A stretch of 6,356 nucleotides of DNA from an uncultured Streptococcus sp. GTDB lineage: Bacteria; Bacillota; Bacilli; Lactobacillales; Streptococcaceae. Positions within the stretch are counted from its first letter, which is position 1. The number at the start of each line of letters is the position of its first letter. The DNA lies in assembly GCA_934216185.1 (NCBI GenBank), contig CAKQBM010000102.1:1-6356 (forward strand). The letters run 5' to 3'. The notes below the pieces were generated by a model. It saw nothing but the letters and a program-made list of their open reading frames with translations. It was not told where the DNA came from and searched no databases. The translations under genes were made by a program, and so were the position numbers. Positions 1 to 5,446 of the stretch are shown in pieces.

Positions 1-747
1 AATGAGAACCATGTCCTCAAAGGATTAGATTTAGAGGTTGAAGAGGGAGATTTTATCTCTGTGATTGGTGGAAATGGAGCAGGGAAATCTACTTTGATGA
101 ATATCTTGGCTGGCAATCTATCGGTGGACGAAGGGGAGCTTTTATTGGCAGGTAAATCCATCAAAAATCTGAGTGTAAGAAAGAGAGCCAAGTATATTGC
201 CCGTGTTTTTCAAGATCCTAAGATGGGAACAGCTTCTCGTTTGACGATTGAGGAGAATATGGCTATTGCCTTGAGACGCGGACAGAAGAGAGGACTTGGC
301 TGGGGCGTGAAGGAGAAGGACAGAATCCAGTTCCAAGAGGCCTTAAAAGAGTTGAATATCGGCCTTGAAAACCGTTTGAAAGTGGATACTCAGTACCTTT
401 CGGGAGGACAAAGACAGGCCTTGACCTTAGTCATGGCAGCCTTGGTGAAACCCAAACTTTTGCTTTTGGATGAACATACTGCGGCACTTGACCCGAAAAC
501 TAGTCAAATGGTGATGGACTTGACGCAAAAGATTGTGGAACACCATCAGTTGACGACTTTAATGATTACCCACGATATGAACCATGCGATTGAGTACGGC
601 AATCGTCTCATTATGCTCTATCAAGGCAAGATAGTGGTGGATGTCAAAGGAGAAGATAAAAAGCATCTAACGGTTGAAGATCTCATGCATCTCTTCCAGA
701 AAAATAGTGGCCAAAGTCTAGTCAGTGATGAATTGGTTTTGGGATAA
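1..747 (+). CDS. ABC transporter ATP-binding protein, COG1101 type (5' end outside window)
   Basis: This is the cytoplasmic ATPase subunit that powers an ABC transporter. The reading frame is open from base 1, and the residues before the GTG at 61 (NENHVLKGLDLEVEEGDF...) are normal ABC-domain sequence. The gene therefore starts upstream, and probably only some 10-20 residues are missing. In window residue numbers it shows Walker A GGNGAGKST at 23-31, the Q-loop glutamine at 71, the signature LSGGQRQ at 133-139, Walker B LLLLDEH at 153-159 with catalytic Glu158, and the H-loop histidine at 191, so it should be active. The LSGGQRQALTLVMA and LLLDEHTAALDP stretches match the COG1101 family. In streptococci that family is encoded last in an operon with a substrate-binding lipoprotein and a permease, often annotated trpXYZ. 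The substrate (tryptophan or another small molecule) cannot be read from this subunit. A terminator follows directly, consistent with it being the last gene of its operon. Confidence 0.9.
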   Translation, partial: NENHVLKGLDLEVEEGDFISVIGGNGAGKSTLMNILAGNLSVDEGELLLAGKSIKNLSVRKRAKYIARVFQDPKMGTASRLTIEENMAIALRRGQKRGLGWGVKEKDRIQFQEALKELNIGLENRLKVDTQYLSGGQRQALTLVMAALVKPKLLLLDEHTAALDPKTSQMVMDLTQKIVEHHQLTTLMITHDMNHAIEYGNRLIMLYQGKIVVDVKGEDKKHLTVEDLMHLFQKNSGQSLVSDELVLG

Positions 748-750
748 AGA

Positions 751-787
751 AAGAGGCTGAGATCTGGTGTCTCAGTCTTTTATTTCT
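751..787 (+). terminator. Intrinsic terminator after the ABC ATPase gene
   Basis: A 12-bp stem starts 3 bases after the stop codon: 751-762 (core GGCTGAGA) pairs with 770-781 (TCTCAGTC then T's), with two G-T wobbles and a 7-base loop. The right arm runs into a T-rich tract (TTTTATTTCTT). This is a typical rho-independent terminator, and it should stop most transcription before the treC remnant. Confidence 0.85.
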
Positions 788-822
788 TACGTTTTGCAAA
801 GTCTACAAATAGAAATTCTAGT

Positions 823-1404
823 GGGACACCTTATATCTATATGGGTGAGGAAATCGGGATGATTGACCCAGACTATGATTCGATGGCTGATTATGTGGAT
901 GTCGAATCGCTCAATGCTTATCAAATGATCTTAGAAGAAGGCAAGAGTCAGGAAGAAGCCTTCCAGATTATTCAGGCTAAGTCGCGTGATAATTCACGAA
1001 TTCCCATGCAGTGGGATTCTTCGGAAAATGCAGGATTTTCAACAGGTACTCCATGGTTGAAAGCTGGTAAATCCTATAAAGATATCAACGTTGAAAATGA
1101 CATTCAAGGCCCGATTTTCACCTTCTATCAAGACTTGATTCGACTGCGTAAGGAAATGCCAATCATTTCAGAAGGAAGTTACAAACCAGCCTTTGAAGAT
1201 AGCAAACAAGTCTATGCTTTTGAACGCCAGTATGAGAATCAAAAGTTACTAGTGCTCAATAATTTTTATGGCACAGAAGTGGAGATTGACTTACCTATAG
1301 CCTACCAAAATGGACAGATTTTGCTTTCAAACTATGAAGATGCAGAAGTGTCTGAAAAAATTCTACTCAAACCTTACCAGACACTGGCTATCTATGTAAA
1401 TTAA
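823..1404 (+). pseudogene. treC: Truncated treC remnant: C-terminal third of trehalose-6-phosphate hydrolase
   Basis: This encodes the C-terminal part of a GH13-family trehalose-6-phosphate hydrolase (older streptococcal annotations call it dextran glucosidase, dexS or dexB). The intact enzyme splits cytoplasmic trehalose-6-phosphate into glucose and glucose-6-phosphate after PTS uptake. Recognisable homology begins at GTPYIYMGEEIGM (bases 823-861). It continues through the conserved RDNSRIPMQWD segment and the C-terminal beta domain to a normal stop. About 193 codons remain of the roughly 540 usual for the family. All of the N-terminal (beta/alpha)8 barrel before GTPY is gone, including the conserved segments carrying the catalytic nucleophile and acid/base. 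The ATG at 841 has no Shine-Dalgarno and lies inside the conserved GTPYIYMGEE motif, so it is unlikely to be a real start. The frame stays open back to the ABC gene's stop at 745-747, but the residues between do not look like TreC. The retained part has no frameshift or stop, which suggests a recent loss. Confidence 0.85.
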
Positions 1405-1411
1405 ATTCAGT

Positions 1412-1448
1412 AAGGAACCCTCTTTCGCAGAAAAGCAGGGTTCTTTTT
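1412..1448 (+). terminator. Intrinsic terminator of the former treC gene
   Basis: The left arm 1412-1421 (AAGGAACCCT) pairs with 1437-1446 (AGGGTTCTTT): ten pairs including one G-T wobble, with a 15-base loop. A T5 tract at 1444-1448 follows. It lies 7 bases past the treC stop and isolates yneF from upstream transcription. Confidence 0.85.
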
Positions 1449-1477
1449 GCTGTCTATTCCATCTATGAAAGCGTAAA

Positions 1478-1504
1478 ACAAACTAGTCAGGGTGGCTAGT
1501 TTGT
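1478..1504 (+). repeat. Perfect 9-bp inverted repeat overlapping the yneF promoter
   Basis: ACAAACTAG at 1478-1486 is followed after nine bases by its exact reverse complement CTAGTTTGT at 1496-1504. The left arm overlaps the proposed -35 box. The right arm fills the -35/-10 spacer and ends on the TG of the extended -10. It lies upstream of the expected transcription start, so it would not be transcribed from this promoter as a hairpin. That position suits a protein-binding operator; the regulator is unknown to me. Confidence 0.55.
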
Positions 1505-1512
1505 GGTATAAT
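1484..1512 (+). promoter_or_regulatory. Extended -10 promoter for yneF
   Basis: A consensus TATAAT lies at 1507-1512, preceded by TGG at 1504-1506 (extended -10, TGN). A partial -35 box TAGTCA (4 of 6 consensus positions) lies at 1484-1489, with a 17-base spacer. Transcription would start around 1518-1520, leaving a leader of about 25 bases before yneF. Nothing obvious stops it continuing into murI except the weak hairpin at 1803-1828. Confidence 0.8.
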
Positions 1513-1533
1513 GAAAGAGACTTAAAAAGAAAC

Positions 1534-1538
1534 AGGAG
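1534..1538 (+). promoter_or_regulatory. Ribosome binding site that decides the yneF start
   Basis: AGGAG at 1534-1538 lies 4 bases before the ATG at 1543 and 7 bases before the adjacent ATG at 1546. The second ATG has the more usual spacing, so I place the start at 1546. The in-frame ATG at 1492 lies upstream of the predicted transcript and is not used. Confidence 0.7.
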
Positions 1539-1545
1539 AAATATG

Positions 1546-1794
1546 ATGGATTTACTATTAGCAATTGTATTGATTGTGCTAGCTTTTCTAGGAGGGGCTC
1601 TTGGAGGAATGTACTTGGTTCGTAAGCAAATTGAAAAAGAATTTGCTGACAACCCACGTTTGAATGCTGAAGCAGTTCGTACTCTTTTGAGTGCAAATGG
1701 TCAAAAACCAAGCGAAGCCAAGGTACAACAAGTTTACCACCAAATCATCCGCCAACAAAAGGCAGCCCTTGCTAACAATAAAAAGAAAAAATAA
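1546..1794 (+). CDS. yneF: YneF-family (UPF0154) single-pass membrane protein
   Basis: This is an 82-residue protein with one N-terminal transmembrane segment at about residues 3-25. It is hydrophobic and glycine-rich (LGGALGG) and is followed at once by a basic RK pair. The soluble tail is charged and ends in a lysine run (NNKKKK). The tail carries [31 protein letters not shown], a segment typical of the UPF0154/YneF family of Firmicutes. By the positive-inside rule the basic tail should face the cytoplasm. The family has no established biochemical role that I know of. Length fits the family when the ATG at 1546 is used (83 residues from 1543). It has its own promoter and a good ribosome binding site. 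It precedes murI in the same orientation, separated by about 200 bases of leader-like DNA, so it may be partly co-transcribed with the murI-scp run. Confidence 0.9.
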
Positions 1795-1802
1795 ATAAGG
1801 AA

Positions 1803-1828
1803 AAGTCTGGGATGAAAGTTCCAGACTT
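1803..1828 (+). terminator. Hairpin after yneF, weak terminator on this strand
   Basis: AAGTCTGGGA (1803-1812) pairs with TTCCAGACTT (1819-1828): ten pairs with one G-T wobble and a six-base loop. What follows on the plus strand (CTCACTATG) is a poor T-tract, so termination of yneF transcripts is probably leaky. Read on the minus strand, the same hairpin is followed by a T-rich run, so it could terminate antisense transcription more efficiently. Confidence 0.5.
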
Positions 1829-1869
1829 CTCACTATGTTGGCTAAGGGTTTAGGGATGAGACTTTTTCC

Positions 1870-1897
1870 TTGCATTCTATTGATATTTGATTATGAT
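1870..1897 (+). promoter_or_regulatory. Possible weak promoter upstream of murI
   Basis: TTGCAT at 1870-1875 and TATGAT at 1892-1897 are separated by 16 bases. The -10 matches consensus at five of six positions, but the -35 at only three. It would give a leader of about 95 bases for murI. In AT-rich DNA such matches arise often by chance, so this is only a candidate. The alternative is readthrough from the yneF promoter. Confidence 0.3.
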
Positions 1898-1933
1898 TAA
1901 GAGAGATAGTTGTTGATTAGGCTGTCATTATTC

Positions 1934-1964
1934 AGTTCATAAGGAACGGTAATCATAATGAACT
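1934..1964 (+). promoter_or_regulatory. Hairpin in the murI leader enclosing a Shine-Dalgarno-like AAGGA
   Basis: AGTTCAT (1934-1940) and ATGAACT (1958-1964) form a perfect 7-bp stem with a 17-base loop. The loop contains AAGGA (1941-1945). The right arm contains the ATG at 1958 that would start a 15-codon upstream ORF. Other nearby segments compete for the same bases: TTATGATTA at 1891-1899 with TAATCATAA at 1950-1958, and GATAGTT at 1905-1911 with AACTATC at 1961-1967. This could be a translational switch, but AT-rich DNA yields such pairings easily. Confidence 0.3.
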
Positions 1965-2005
1965 ATCAATCAGAAAAAAGACTAGAAAGAAGACTGTATG
2001 GATAA
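1958..2005 (+). CDS. Possible 15-codon leader peptide overlapping the murI start
   Basis: The frame ATG...TAA at 1958-2005 reads [20 protein letters not shown] lies 12 bases upstream, a somewhat long spacing. Its stop (2003-2005) falls just inside murI, whose ATG is at 1998, so ribosomes ending here could restart on murI, which has only a weak ribosome binding site of its own. The peptide is strongly basic and I recognise no family. It may be non-coding; conservation across species would settle it. Confidence 0.25.
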   Translation: MNYQSEKRLERRLYG

Positions 2006-2792
2006 TCGACCAATTGGTTTTTTGGATTCGGGAGTCGGGGGCTTGACCGTTGTGCGCGAGCTCATGCGCCAGCTTCCCCATGAAGAAATCGTCTATGTTG
2101 GAGATTCGGCGCGGGCGCCCTATGGTCCCCGTCCTGCTGAGCAAATTCGTGAATATACTTGGCAGTTGGTCAACTTTCTCTTGACCAAGGATGTCAAAAT
2201 GATTGTCATTGCTTGTAATACTGCGACTGCGGTCGTCTGGGAAGAAATCAAGGCTCAACTAGACATTCCTGTCCTAGGTGTGATTTTGCCAGGAGCTTCA
2301 GCAGCCATCAAGTCCAGCCAAGGTGGGAAAATCGGAGTGATTGGAACACCCATGACGGTACAATCAGACATCTACCGTCAGAAAATCCATGATTTGGATC
2401 CGGACTTACAGGTGGAGAGTTTGGCCTGTCCCAAGTTTGCTCCCTTGGTGGAGTCGGGTGCCCTGTCAACCAGTGTCACCAAGAAAGTGGTCTATGAAAC
2501 CCTGCGCCCCTTGGTTGGAAAGGTGGATAGCCTAATTTTGGGCTGTACCCATTATCCGCTTCTCAGACCTATTATTCAAAATGTCATGGGACCCAAGGTT
2601 CAGCTCATCGATAGTGGAGCAGAGTGCGTACGAGATATCTCAGTCTTACTTAATTATTTTGAAATCAATCGTGGTCGCGATGCTGGACCACTCCATCACC
2701 GTTTTTACACAACAGCCAGCAGCCAAAGTTTTGCACAAATTGGTGAAGAATGGCTGGAAAAAGAGATTCATGTGGAGCATGTAGAATTATGA
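1998..2792 (+). CDS. murI: Glutamate racemase
   Basis: This enzyme interconverts L- and D-glutamate without a cofactor, supplying D-Glu for the second position of the peptidoglycan stem peptide in the cytoplasm. The 264-residue length is normal. The two-cysteine catalytic set is complete: FLDSGVGG with Asp10-Ser11, the substrate-binding ARAPYGP at about residues 38-44, ACNTAT with Cys73, and LGCTHYPLL with Cys183 and His185. The start at 1998 is supported by the family N-terminus ([12 protein letters not shown]). The ribosome binding site is weak (AGAAGA just upstream), so the overlapping short ORF at 1958-2005 may help translation. The stop overlaps the next gene's start as ATGA. The part around 2030-2140 is visibly richer in G+C than the flanking DNA. 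I infer nothing firm from that. Confidence 0.97.
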   Translation: MDNRPIGFLDSGVGGLTVVRELMRQLPHEEIVYVGDSARAPYGPRPAEQIREYTWQLVNFLLTKDVKMIVIACNTATAVVWEEIKAQLDIPVLGVILPGASAAIKSSQGGKIGVIGTPMTVQSDIYRQKIHDLDPDLQVESLACPKFAPLVESGALSTSVTKKVVYETLRPLVGKVDSLILGCTHYPLLRPIIQNVMGPKVQLIDSGAECVRDISVLLNYFEINRGRDAGPLHHRFYTTASSQSFAQIGEEWLEKEIHVEHVEL

Positions 2793-3760
2793 CAAATAAA
2801 ATTTATGAATATAAGGATGACCAGGACTGGTATGTCGGCTCATATAGTATTTTTGGTGGTGTCCGGACATTGACTGATGAAGACTTGGATTTTCCTCTAT
2901 TTGAGTTTGCCCAAAGATTTCGAGATGAGGAACAAGGTTTTCCTATTTCTGTGATTGTTTTACGCTATGGTTCTCTCTACCGTTTATTGTCTTTTGTGGT
3001 AGATATCCTCAACCAAGAAATGGGACGAAATCTGGAAGTCATCCAACGTCAGGGAGCTTTTCTCTTGATTGAAAATGGGCAACTCCTGCATGTAGCATTG
3101 CCTAAAGAAGGGGTCAATGTTCATGATTTCTTTGAGACAAGCAAGGTCAGAGAAACCTTATTGATTGCGACTCGAAACGAAGGCAAGACCAAAGAGTTCC
3201 GAGCTATCTTTGATAAGTTAGGCTACGATGTGGAAAATCTCAATGACTATCCTGACTTGCCTGAAGTAGCAGAAACAGGCATGACCTTTGAAGAAAATGC
3301 CCGTCTCAAGGCAGAAACCATTTCCCAATTAACAGGTAAGATGGTTCTGGCAGATGATTCTGGACTTAAAGTCGATGTCCTTGGTGGTTTGCCAGGCGTT
3401 TGGTCAGCTCGTTTCGCAGGTGTAGGAGCAACTGACCGTGAAAACAATGCCAAACTCTTGCACGAATTGGCCATGGTCTTTGAACTCAAGGATCGTTCGG
3501 CTCAATTCCATACAACCCTAGTCGTAGCCAGCCCAAACAAGGAAAGCTTGGTTGTCGAAGCAGACTGGTCAGGCTACATTAACTTTGAACCTAAGGGGGA
3601 AAATGGCTTTGGCTATGATCCTCTCTTCCTTGTAGGAGAGACAGGCAAGTCATCAGCTGAATTAACCCTTGAAGAAAAAAATAGTCAATCTCACCGTGCC
3701 TTAGCCGTTAAGAAACTTTTGGAGGTATTTCCATCATGGCAAAGCAAACCATCATTGTAA
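2789..3760 (+). CDS. rdgB: Non-canonical purine NTP pyrophosphatase (ITPase/XTPase) with streptococcal N-terminal extension
   Basis: This enzyme hydrolyses ITP, dITP and XTP to monophosphates plus pyrophosphate, keeping deaminated purines out of DNA and RNA. From the ATG at 2789 it has 323 residues. The Ham1/RdgB catalytic domain begins only at about residue 123: TRNEGK at 128-133 (the SxNxGK-like nucleotide-binding motif), [11 protein letters not shown] at about 165-175, [14 protein letters not shown] at 187-200 with the catalytic Asp, GVWSARFAG at 203-211, FGYDPLF at 274-280 and SHR at 301-303. Ordinary family members have about 200 residues, so residues 1-122 are an extra domain. Its sequence is mixed, with no signal peptide or clear transmembrane segment, and I do not recognise its fold. 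From memory, streptococcal homologues share this long form. I chose 2789 over the in-frame ATG at 2750 because it makes an ATGA overlap with murI and has GGAG at 2774-2777. The longer version would lie within the murI C-terminus. Confidence 0.93.
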   Translation: MTNKIYEYKDDQDWYVGSYSIFGGVRTLTDEDLDFPLFEFAQRFRDEEQGFPISVIVLRYGSLYRLLSFVVDILNQEMGRNLEVIQRQGAFLLIENGQLLHVALPKEGVNVHDFFETSKVRETLLIATRNEGKTKEFRAIFDKLGYDVENLNDYPDLPEVAETGMTFEENARLKAETISQLTGKMVLADDSGLKVDVLGGLPGVWSARFAGVGATDRENNAKLLHELAMVFELKDRSAQFHTTLVVASPNKESLVVEADWSGYINFEPKGENGFGYDPLFLVGETGKSSAELTLEEKNSQSHRALAVKKLLEVFPSWQSKPSL

Positions 3761-4257
3761 TGAGCGATTCCCATGGCGATAGCTTGATTGTGGAAGAAAT
3801 CCGTGATCGCTATGTGGGCAAAGTTGACGCCGTTTTTCATAACGGCGATTCTGAACTGCGTCCTGATTCTCCCCTTTGGGAAGGCATCCGTGTTGTTAAA
3901 GGGAACATGGACTTCTACGCCGGCTACCCAGAACGTTTGGTGACCGAGCTTGGTTCGACCAAGATTATCCAAACCCATGGTCACTTGTTTGACATCAATT
4001 TCAACTTTCAAAAGTTGGACTACTGGGCTCAGGAAGAAGAGGCCGATATCTGTCTCTATGGTCACTTGCATGTGCCAAGTGCTTGGATGGAAGGCAAGAC
4101 CCTCTTTTTAAATCCAGGTTCTATCAGTCAACCACGTGGGACCATCAGAGAGTGTCTCTATGCTCGTGTGGAGATTGATGACAGTTATTTCAAAGTGGAC
4201 TTTTTGACACGAGACCATGAGGTGTATCCGGGATTGTCCAAGGAGTTTAGCCGATGA
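3736..4257 (+). CDS. YfcE/MJ0936-family metallophosphoesterase
   Basis: This is a 173-residue cytoplasmic metal-dependent phosphoesterase. All the calcineurin-like motifs are present: DSH at 11-13, GDSE at 37-40, GNMD at 56-59, THGH at 80-83, GHLH at 109-112 and the family-typical NPGSIS at 126-131. Together these would bind two metal ions, often manganese. Members hydrolyse phosphodiesters in vitro (the E. coli relative is YfcE), but the natural substrate in streptococci is not established, so the product should be named only to family level. The start overlaps the end of the ITPase gene by 25 bases. It is supported by GGAGG at 3721-3725 with 10-base spacing and by the family-like N-terminus [14 protein letters not shown]. 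Its stop overlaps the start of the CBS-domain gene as ATGA, so the two proteins are probably made together. Confidence 0.92.
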   Translation: MAKQTIIVMSDSHGDSLIVEEIRDRYVGKVDAVFHNGDSELRPDSPLWEGIRVVKGNMDFYAGYPERLVTELGSTKIIQTHGHLFDINFNFQKLDYWAQEEEADICLYGHLHVPSAWMEGKTLFLNPGSISQPRGTIRECLYARVEIDDSYFKVDFLTRDHEVYPGLSKEFSR

Positions 4258-4715
4258 TTGCCAAGGAGTTTGAGACTTTCTTGTTGGGACAAGAAGAAAC
4301 TTTTTTGACTCCTGCTGAAAATCTAGCTGTGTTGATTGATACCCACAATGCAGATCACGCGACACTCTTGCTCAGTCAGATGACCTATACCCGTGTTCCT
4401 GTTGTGACAGATGAAAAACAGTTTGTTGGGACGATTGGGCTCAGAGATATTATGGCTTATCAGATGGAGCATGACTTGAGTCAAGAAATCATGGCAGATA
4501 CGGATATCGTTCATATGACGAGAACGGACGTAGCGGTCGTCTCGCCTGATTTTACCATTACGGAGGTCTTGCACAAGCTGGTAGATGAGTCTTTCTTACC
4601 GGTTGTGGATGCGTCTGGTATTTTCCAAGGAATTATCACGCGCAAGTCCATCCTCAAGGCAGTCAATGCCCTCTTGCATGACTTTAGTAAGGAATATGAG
4701 ATTCGATGCAAATGA
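4254..4715 (+). CDS. cbpB: Two-CBS-domain protein, probable c-di-AMP-binding CbpB/DarB homologue
   Basis: This is a 153-residue soluble protein made almost entirely of a tandem CBS pair (Bateman module). The first repeat spans about residues 14-70, with YTRVPVVTDEKQFVGTIGLRDIM at its core. The second spans about 85-142, with SFLPVVDASGIFQGIITRKSIL. There is no attached catalytic, transporter or DNA-binding domain, so it should act as a ligand sensor. Its layout and length match the stand-alone CBS proteins CbpB of Listeria and DarB (YkuL) of Bacillus. Those bind cyclic di-AMP and, in the ligand-free state, stimulate the (p)ppGpp synthetase Rel and, in Bacillus, pyruvate carboxylase. Carrying that role over to this protein is inference; binding residues cannot be checked by eye. 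The start is firm: AAGGAG at 4240-4245 with 8-base spacing and an ATGA overlap with the phosphoesterase gene. Its stop overlaps the XerD-like gene. Confidence 0.85.
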   Translation: MIAKEFETFLLGQEETFLTPAENLAVLIDTHNADHATLLLSQMTYTRVPVVTDEKQFVGTIGLRDIMAYQMEHDLSQEIMADTDIVHMTRTDVAVVSPDFTITEVLHKLVDESFLPVVDASGIFQGIITRKSILKAVNALLHDFSKEYEIRCK

Positions 4716-5446
4716 GAGATAGGATTTCAGCCTTTTTAGAAGAAAAGCAGGGTTTGTCTACCAATTCCAAGCAGTCCTATAAGTATGATTTGGAGCAATT
4801 TTTAGACATTGTAGGTGAGCGGATTTCTGAAACTAGTCTCAAGATTTACCAAGGCCAGCTAGCCAATCTAAAAATCAGCGCTCAAAAGCGAAAACTTTCG
4901 GCCTGTAACCAATTTCTCTACTTTCTCTACCAAAAAGGAGAAGTGGACAGTTTTTACCGTCTGGAATTAGCTAAACAAGCTGAAAAGAAGACCGCAAAAC
5001 CAGAATTGTTAGACCTAGACTCTTTTTGGCAGGAAAGCGACTATCCAGAGGGACGTTTGCTAGCGCTCTTAATCCTAGAAATGGGGCTCTTGCCGAGTGA
5101 GATTTTAGCTCTAAAGGTTGCGGATATCAATTTGGATTTTCAGGTGTTGCGAATCAAGAAGGCTTCCCAACAGAGAATTGTCACCATTCCCACGACCTTG
5201 CTTTCAGAGCTAGAACCCTTGATGGGCCAGACCTATCTCTTTGAAAGGGGAGGGAAAGCCTATTCTCGTCAGTGGGCCTTTCGTCAGCTAGAGTCCTTTG
5301 TCAAGGAGAAAGGTTTCTCAACCTTATCCGCTCAAGCCTTGCGGGAACAGTTCATTCTACGACAAATTGAAAACAAGGTCGATTTGTACGAAATTGCAAA
5401 AAAATTAGGATTAAAAACAGTCCTGACCTTAGAAAAATATAGATAA
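4712..5446 (+). CDS. XerD-like protein, degenerate tyrosine recombinase
   Basis: This 244-residue protein has the two-part Xer layout: an N-terminal SAM-like DNA-binding domain (about 1-90) and a C-terminal integrase fold (about 100-244). It is the streptococcal XerD-like family, distinct from XerS, which resolves chromosome dimers at difSL. Most catalytic residues are changed. The first Arg (GLRxSE in active enzymes) is Leu127 in GLLPSE. The His of HxLR is Gln208 in QALR. The LGH His is Leu234 in LGL. Arg211, the candidate nucleophile Tyr243 (second-last residue) and a plausible beta-hairpin Lys149 remain. Strand exchange is therefore unlikely, although the DNA-binding fold seems intact. I chose the ATG at 4712 for its ATGA overlap with the CBS gene and the usual 244-residue length; the ATG at 4706 would add two residues. 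The gene abuts scpA, so a structural or accessory role in chromosome handling is a reasonable inference, not shown. Confidence 0.9.
   Translation: MRDRISAFLEEKQGLSTNSKQSYKYDLEQFLDIVGERISETSLKIYQGQLANLKISAQKRKLSACNQFLYFLYQKGEVDSFYRLELAKQAEKKTAKPELLDLDSFWQESDYPEGRLLALLILEMGLLPSEILALKVADINLDFQVLRIKKASQQRIVTIPTTLLSELEPLMGQTYLFERGGKAYSRQWAFRQLESFVKEKGFSTLSAQALREQFILRQIENKVDLYEIAKKLGLKTVLTLEKYR

Noticed and set aside
841..1404. A complete 187-codon gene starting at ATG 841
   Set aside because: The ATG lies within the conserved TreC motif GTPYIYMGEE, has no Shine-Dalgarno, and follows a terminator without a promoter; a truncated treC explains it better.
1478..1504. Pneumococcal BOX element, suggested by CAAACTAG and CTAG segments
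   Set aside because: Only a short resemblance to boxA; the rest of boxA and the boxC sequence are absent, and the segment is a simple symmetrical repeat on a promoter.
1588..1875. Minus-strand 95-codon ORF across yneF and its downstream hairpin
   Set aside because: It is a shadow of yneF and the intergenic repeat, with no start signal on that strand and no recognisable family.
1835..1900. 21-codon plus-strand ORF reading MLAKGLGMRLFPCILLIFDYD
   Set aside because: It has no ribosome binding site, and the frame is as expected by chance in AT-rich intergenic DNA that also holds inverted repeats.
2750..2788. In-frame upstream ATG of the ITPase gene at 2750
   Set aside because: The 13 added residues simply re-read the murI 3' end; the ATG at 2789 has an ATGA overlap and a GGAG upstream.
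3828..3847. GC-rich 7-bp hairpin (CGCCGTT / AACGGCG, six-base loop) inside the phosphoesterase gene
   Set aside because: It lies in well-conserved coding sequence ([11 protein letters not shown]) without a following T-tract; codon constraint is enough to explain it.
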